Positions 60,190 through 64,000 of a stretch of DNA of 64,000 nucleotides are shown piece by piece (position 1 is the stretch's first letter; each line of letters begins with the position of its first letter). Under the pieces are notes generated by a model, which was not told where the DNA came from, searched no databases, and saw only the letters and a program-made list of their open reading frames with translations. Source of the stretch: Papaver somniferum. Its lineage: Eukaryota; Streptophyta; Magnoliopsida; Ranunculales; Papaveraceae. The position numbers were made by a program, and so were the translations under genes. The DNA is taken from the NCBI RefSeq assembly GCF_003573695.1, contig NC_039359.1, positions 139,711,939-139,775,938 on the forward strand, written 5' to 3'.

Positions 60190-61851
60190 ATGGCAGAAAA
60201 ACCTCCTACCCTAACTGAAATTGCAGAACTCTTGAAACCTCTTCAAACTTCTATTGCAAATATTGAAACTAAGCTTGCAACCAATGAAACAAGCACCAAG
60301 GCTCTCACGGAAAAGCTTGAAACTATGGAAAAGAGGTTAGTTTTCCAAGGAGATTATGTGAACAAGTTATTGAAACACACTGGTTTAGAAAAAGAAGACA
60401 TACCTGAGTTAGTCGATGAATGGAGAGAAGAAGACAAGAGAAACTGAGGATGTTACAAAGGAAGGAGAAAAGAACTCTGAATACAGAGTAGCTGATGAAA
60501 CAAAAAAAGTAAAACCACATACTTTTTATCGGCATACTTATATTCCTGAAAACGTCTCACATCATCTTTCCCACAATGAGCCGTTAGAAGGTTTTCTTGA
60601 CAAAAAACCTACTCCTGTAAATATCAACAGTGATGAGGAAGGACAAATCGAAGAAGGTGAAAGACAAAAGTGGATAAACGAAAGACGATTAACGTCTAGT
60701 ATGATTCATTATGGAAGTATACCAGAATATAAACTTATAGCTGATATTCCTAGTTTTCACGGTGGTTTACACATCGAAGAATTACTAGATTGGTTTTATG
60801 AAGTGGAATCCTTTTTCAAGTTTATGGATGTTCCAGACTCTTCTAAAGTGAAGTTGGTAGCATATAAACTAAAAGGTGGAGCTGCAGCGTGGTGGGAAAC
60901 ACTCTCTGAAGATCGAGCTAAGTATCACAAACCTCCTATATGCACTTGGAATCGAATGAGACGTTTATTAAGAGCTAAGTTTTTACCAAAAGATTATAAA
61001 CAACAGTTGTTTCTTAAACTTCAAAACTGTAGACAAGGAGCTAGACTTGTTGAAGTATATATAGTTGAGTTTTATGCTTTAGTTGCTCGTAACCAATTGA
61101 ATGAAATTGAAGAGCAATTGGTGCACGTTTTATAGATGGTTTGAACAATTTAATTCAACAAGGAATGACACAATCAACTTTTACAATGGTTGAAGCGATA
61201 CATCAAGCTCTTAAAGTTGAAAGGCTTGTACTCAGTACTTCTCAACAAGCTAATCCAAGACAAGCTCGTTATCAACATTTTTATAAAGATGCAAAACCAT
61301 ATAACTCTTATGGTTACCAGGGTGAAAAAGGAGCAACAACTGTTATTGATACATATTCCCAGGGATCAACTGTCTTTGTTGATCCACATGAGAGAAGTGC
61401 AAACCAACCTTTTCAGCAACAACAAACTACTTTTGTTCATTCAGAACCTGCTCCTACAATGCATATATCATCTGCTAAACCATTTCAGGCTCCTTCTCAA
61501 CGAAATTTTGCTCGTAATACTAGAGGTAATAAATTTACACAAGAATTTACTCCTTTATCTAAACCCTCTAATCCTTATTCAAAGTTTCGAGGAGATAAGT
61601 GTAACAAGTGCAACCAAACTGGCCATACTTCTAGTGATTGTCGCAAATTCCATGCTTGCATTAATGAAACTCCAGAAGAAACACAAGAAGAAGAAGCATT
61701 AGGAGATGATGAGTTATTTTATCTCCAGGAACATGAAACTTATGATGCAGATTTCCTTGGAATGATTCGACCGGTTTTAATCACTGAACCATGTCCTACT
61801 CAGAGACATAATATTTTCAGATCTCATTGTTTCATTGAAGAGAAGCATTGA
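60190..61851 (+). pseudogene. gag: Gypsy gag of the chromovirus-like element
   Basis: It starts MAEKPPTLTEIAELLKPLQ with a coiled-coil-like N-terminus. A frame change near 60420-60447 leads to the gag domain (IPSFHGGLHIEELLDWFYEV, AYKLKGGAAAWWETL, LRAKFLPKDYKQQLF). A one-base shift near 61122 moves to the last frame, which ends with a complete CCHC knuckle, CNKCNQTGHTSSDC, near 61600-61641. Not translatable as one protein. Confidence 0.82.
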
Positions 61852-61854
61852 ACC

Positions 61855-64000
61855 ATGATCATTGACAGTGGAAGTACGGAAAACTATGTTTCTGCAAAGT
61901 TGGTTGAGAAACTTGGTTTACCTGTTACTCTTTATCCAAAGCCGTATTCAGTTGGATGGATAAACAACTCTTCCACTCAGCAAATTAATCATCAATGTTT
62001 GGTGAAGTTTTCTTTCCCTGGGTATTCAGATTATGCTTTGTGTGATGTTATTAACATGACTGCAGCAAGTTTATTATTGGGAAGACCATGGGAGTATGAT
62101 GTTCGTTCTGTTCATAACTGCTATGAGAATACTTATACCTTTGTTCATGAAGGGTTTACTAAAGTTTTATGGCCTTTATAATCTTCTACTTCAGTCAAGG
62201 AACCAACAGATAAGAAGACACTAGTTGCTACCGTTGTTCATTCTTTACAACCAAATCATTCTTTGAGTTCTCATGAAGCTGATAAACCAATGGTGGAGAT
62301 TCCAGACAAGGTACAACCTTTATTGTCTCCTTTTAGTGACTTATTTCCTACTGAATTACCCAATGTTTTGCCTCCATTAAGAGATCTACAACATTAGACT
62401 TTATACCTGGAACTTCTATTCCTAATCAACCTCATTATAGGCTAAGTCCTAAAGAACATGAGATTTTACAAGGTCAGGTTGATTATTTGTTACAAAAAGG
62501 TTTGATAAGACTTAGAAAAAGTCCTTGTGCTAGTCCATCCTTTTTAGTAGACAAAAAGGATGGTGGTCATCGTATGTGTATAGACTGTAGAGAATTAAAC
62601 AGAGTTACTATACCATATAGGTTTCCCATACCAAGAATTGATGACATGATTGATATACTTTCTGGTTCTAAAGTGTTTACAAAGCTTGATTTGCGTAGTG
62701 GTATCATCTAATACGAATCCGTGAAAATGATGAGTGGAAGACAGCTTTCAAGACAAAAGAAGGCTTATATGAATGGTTGGTAATGCCTTTTTGTTTAAAT
62801 GCTCCTAGCACTTTTATGCGTCTCATGAATCAAGTTTTGCAACCTTTTCTTGAAAAATTTGTCATTGTTTATTTTGATGACGTATTAATCTTTAGCAACA
62901 GTGAAGAAGAACATCTTACACATTTATCTCAAGTTTTTAAGGCACTTCAAGAGAATTTTTTGTATGTGAACTTAAAGAAGTGCACATTCTTTACAAACAA
63001 AGTCACTTTCTTGGGCTATGTTGTGTCAGATACTGGTATTTATGTGGATGATTCTAAAGTTAAGGAAATTGTGGATTGGCCTACTCCAACATCTATACGT
63101 GAAGTAAGAAGTTTTCATGGGTTAGCTTCGTTCTATAGAAGATTTGTGAGAAACTTTAGTATTATTGCAACTGGTTTGACAGATTGTTTGAAGTGTGATA
63201 CTTTTGAATGGACTGAAGAAGCAGATAAGAGCTTTAATCTTCTTAAGGAAAAATTGTGTAGTGCACCTGTTCTTGCCATGCCAAATTTTTATAAACCTTT
63301 TGAGATTCATTGTGATGCTTCTGTTGTTGGAATTGGTGTTGTGTTATCTCAGGAAGGACATCCAGTTGCATACTATAGTGAAGAGAATTCAGATACAAGT
63401 AAAAAGTGGTCTTATGAGTTAGAGTTAATTTCTCTTGTTCAAGCTCTTAAGAATTGACATCCTTATCTTATTCACAGTGAGTTTGTTGTTAACACTGATA
63501 ATCAAGCTCTCAAGTTTTTAAAAACTTCAACAAAGGTCAATAGGATGCATGATAGGTGGTTATCAACTATCAATCGATATACATTTTCCATTAAACATCA
63601 AAGTGGAAAACTTAATCAAGTTGTTGATGCTTTGAGTAGAAGGGCTCATCTTCTAGTTACTCTTAAACATGAGAGTTTAGCTTTTGATTTCTTGAAAGAT
63701 CTGTATGATGAAGATAAAGATTTTAAGAATCTATGGGAAAAGTGTGGTTCTTCAACAGGCAGTGTTGATGATTATCTCATTCAAGATGGTTTTCTTTTTA
63801 AAGGAAATCGTTTATGTATACCACAATGTTCTTTACGTCTTCATTTGATCCAAGAATTACATGGAAGTGGCCTAGGAGGACATTTTGGATGTGATAAAAC
63901 CATTGCTTTGGTTGAGGAACATTATTTTTGGCCTTCAATTAAGCGAGACATTCAAAAGTACGTACAAAAATGCATGGTTTGTCAGCAGTCTAAAGGTAAT
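61855..64000 (+). pseudogene. pol: Gypsy pol: protease, reverse transcriptase, RNase H, integrase start
   Basis: Protease IIDSGSTENYVS (61857 on) keeps D-S-G-S and ends at LLLGRPW. A stop at 62181 and a shift near 62395 precede reverse transcriptase ([39 protein letters not shown] near 62870). The motif usually read PFGLTNAPSTF appears as [10 protein letters not shown], one residue short. RNase H has [18 protein letters not shown] at 63456 stands for the Trp of KNW. Integrase begins with an HHCC finger (HGSG..GGHFG, CMVCQQSK) at the window edge. Confidence 0.88.

Larger units (their letters stand above)
59608..64000 (+). mobile_element. Chromovirus-like Ty3/gypsy element, running off the window
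   Basis: It has an LTR, an initiator-Met-type primer-binding site, gag, protease, reverse transcriptase, RNase H and the integrase start in the order of Ty3/gypsy elements. At least six frameshifts or stops are visible. The 3' part, where a chromodomain would confirm the lineage, is outside the window. Confidence 0.85.

Overview
The window is plant nuclear DNA, most likely from a eudicot; the sequence does not place it more closely. The evidence is a polyubiquitin gene, a 12-oxophytodienoate reductase (OPR) gene, and dense nested retrotransposons of plant lineages: Ty1/copia SIRE-like, Ty3/gypsy Tat-like, Ty3/gypsy chromovirus-like, and L1-type LINEs. Only two genes look like intact ordinary host genes. 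They are convergent, at 54.2-58.4 kb. Nearly everything else is mobile-element DNA.

Layout, 1-36 kb: a minus-strand copia LTR end (1-608) and a short internal remnant (to about 1225) precede a three-level nest. Element A (copia, + strand, 1467-35921) has two LTRs of about 2.4 kb and a 5-bp target-site duplication, GGCAT. It sits inside a tRNA-like sequence; joining the two halves (1438-1466 and 35927-35970) gives a 73-nt cloverleaf. Element B (7351-32957, minus strand, LTRs about 2.5 kb) lies inside A. Element C (16768-31905, minus strand, LTRs about 3.5-3.6 kb, duplication GCTAC) lies inside the right LTR of B. B and C have lost most or all of pol. Each carries, antisense to its own gag, a multi-exon plant mobile domain (PMD) gene with its own TATA box and 5'-UTR intron. 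These two embedded genes are the most unusual content of the window.

Layout, 36-54 kb: a solo copia LTR with duplication GTATG (36464-38839); a decayed LINE with a 262-bp tandem duplication at its start; element D, a minus-strand gag-only copia element with an extra small basic ORF (42324-49017); and a broken Tat-type gypsy element on the minus strand (49018-54214) that joins D abruptly.

Layout, 54-64 kb: a five-unit polyubiquitin gene with a leader intron (+); a four-exon OPR gene (-); a LINE endonuclease fragment; a copia-like LTR fragment; and a frameshifted chromovirus-like gypsy element (+) that runs off the window in its integrase.

How it fits together: polyubiquitin supplies ubiquitin monomers. 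The OPR belongs to the old-yellow-enzyme flavoprotein family. B and C look non-autonomous and would need reverse transcriptase and integrase in trans; their PMD genes may be cargo, host-gene captures, or an element-encoded function. All calls come from reading the sequence; no database search was run.
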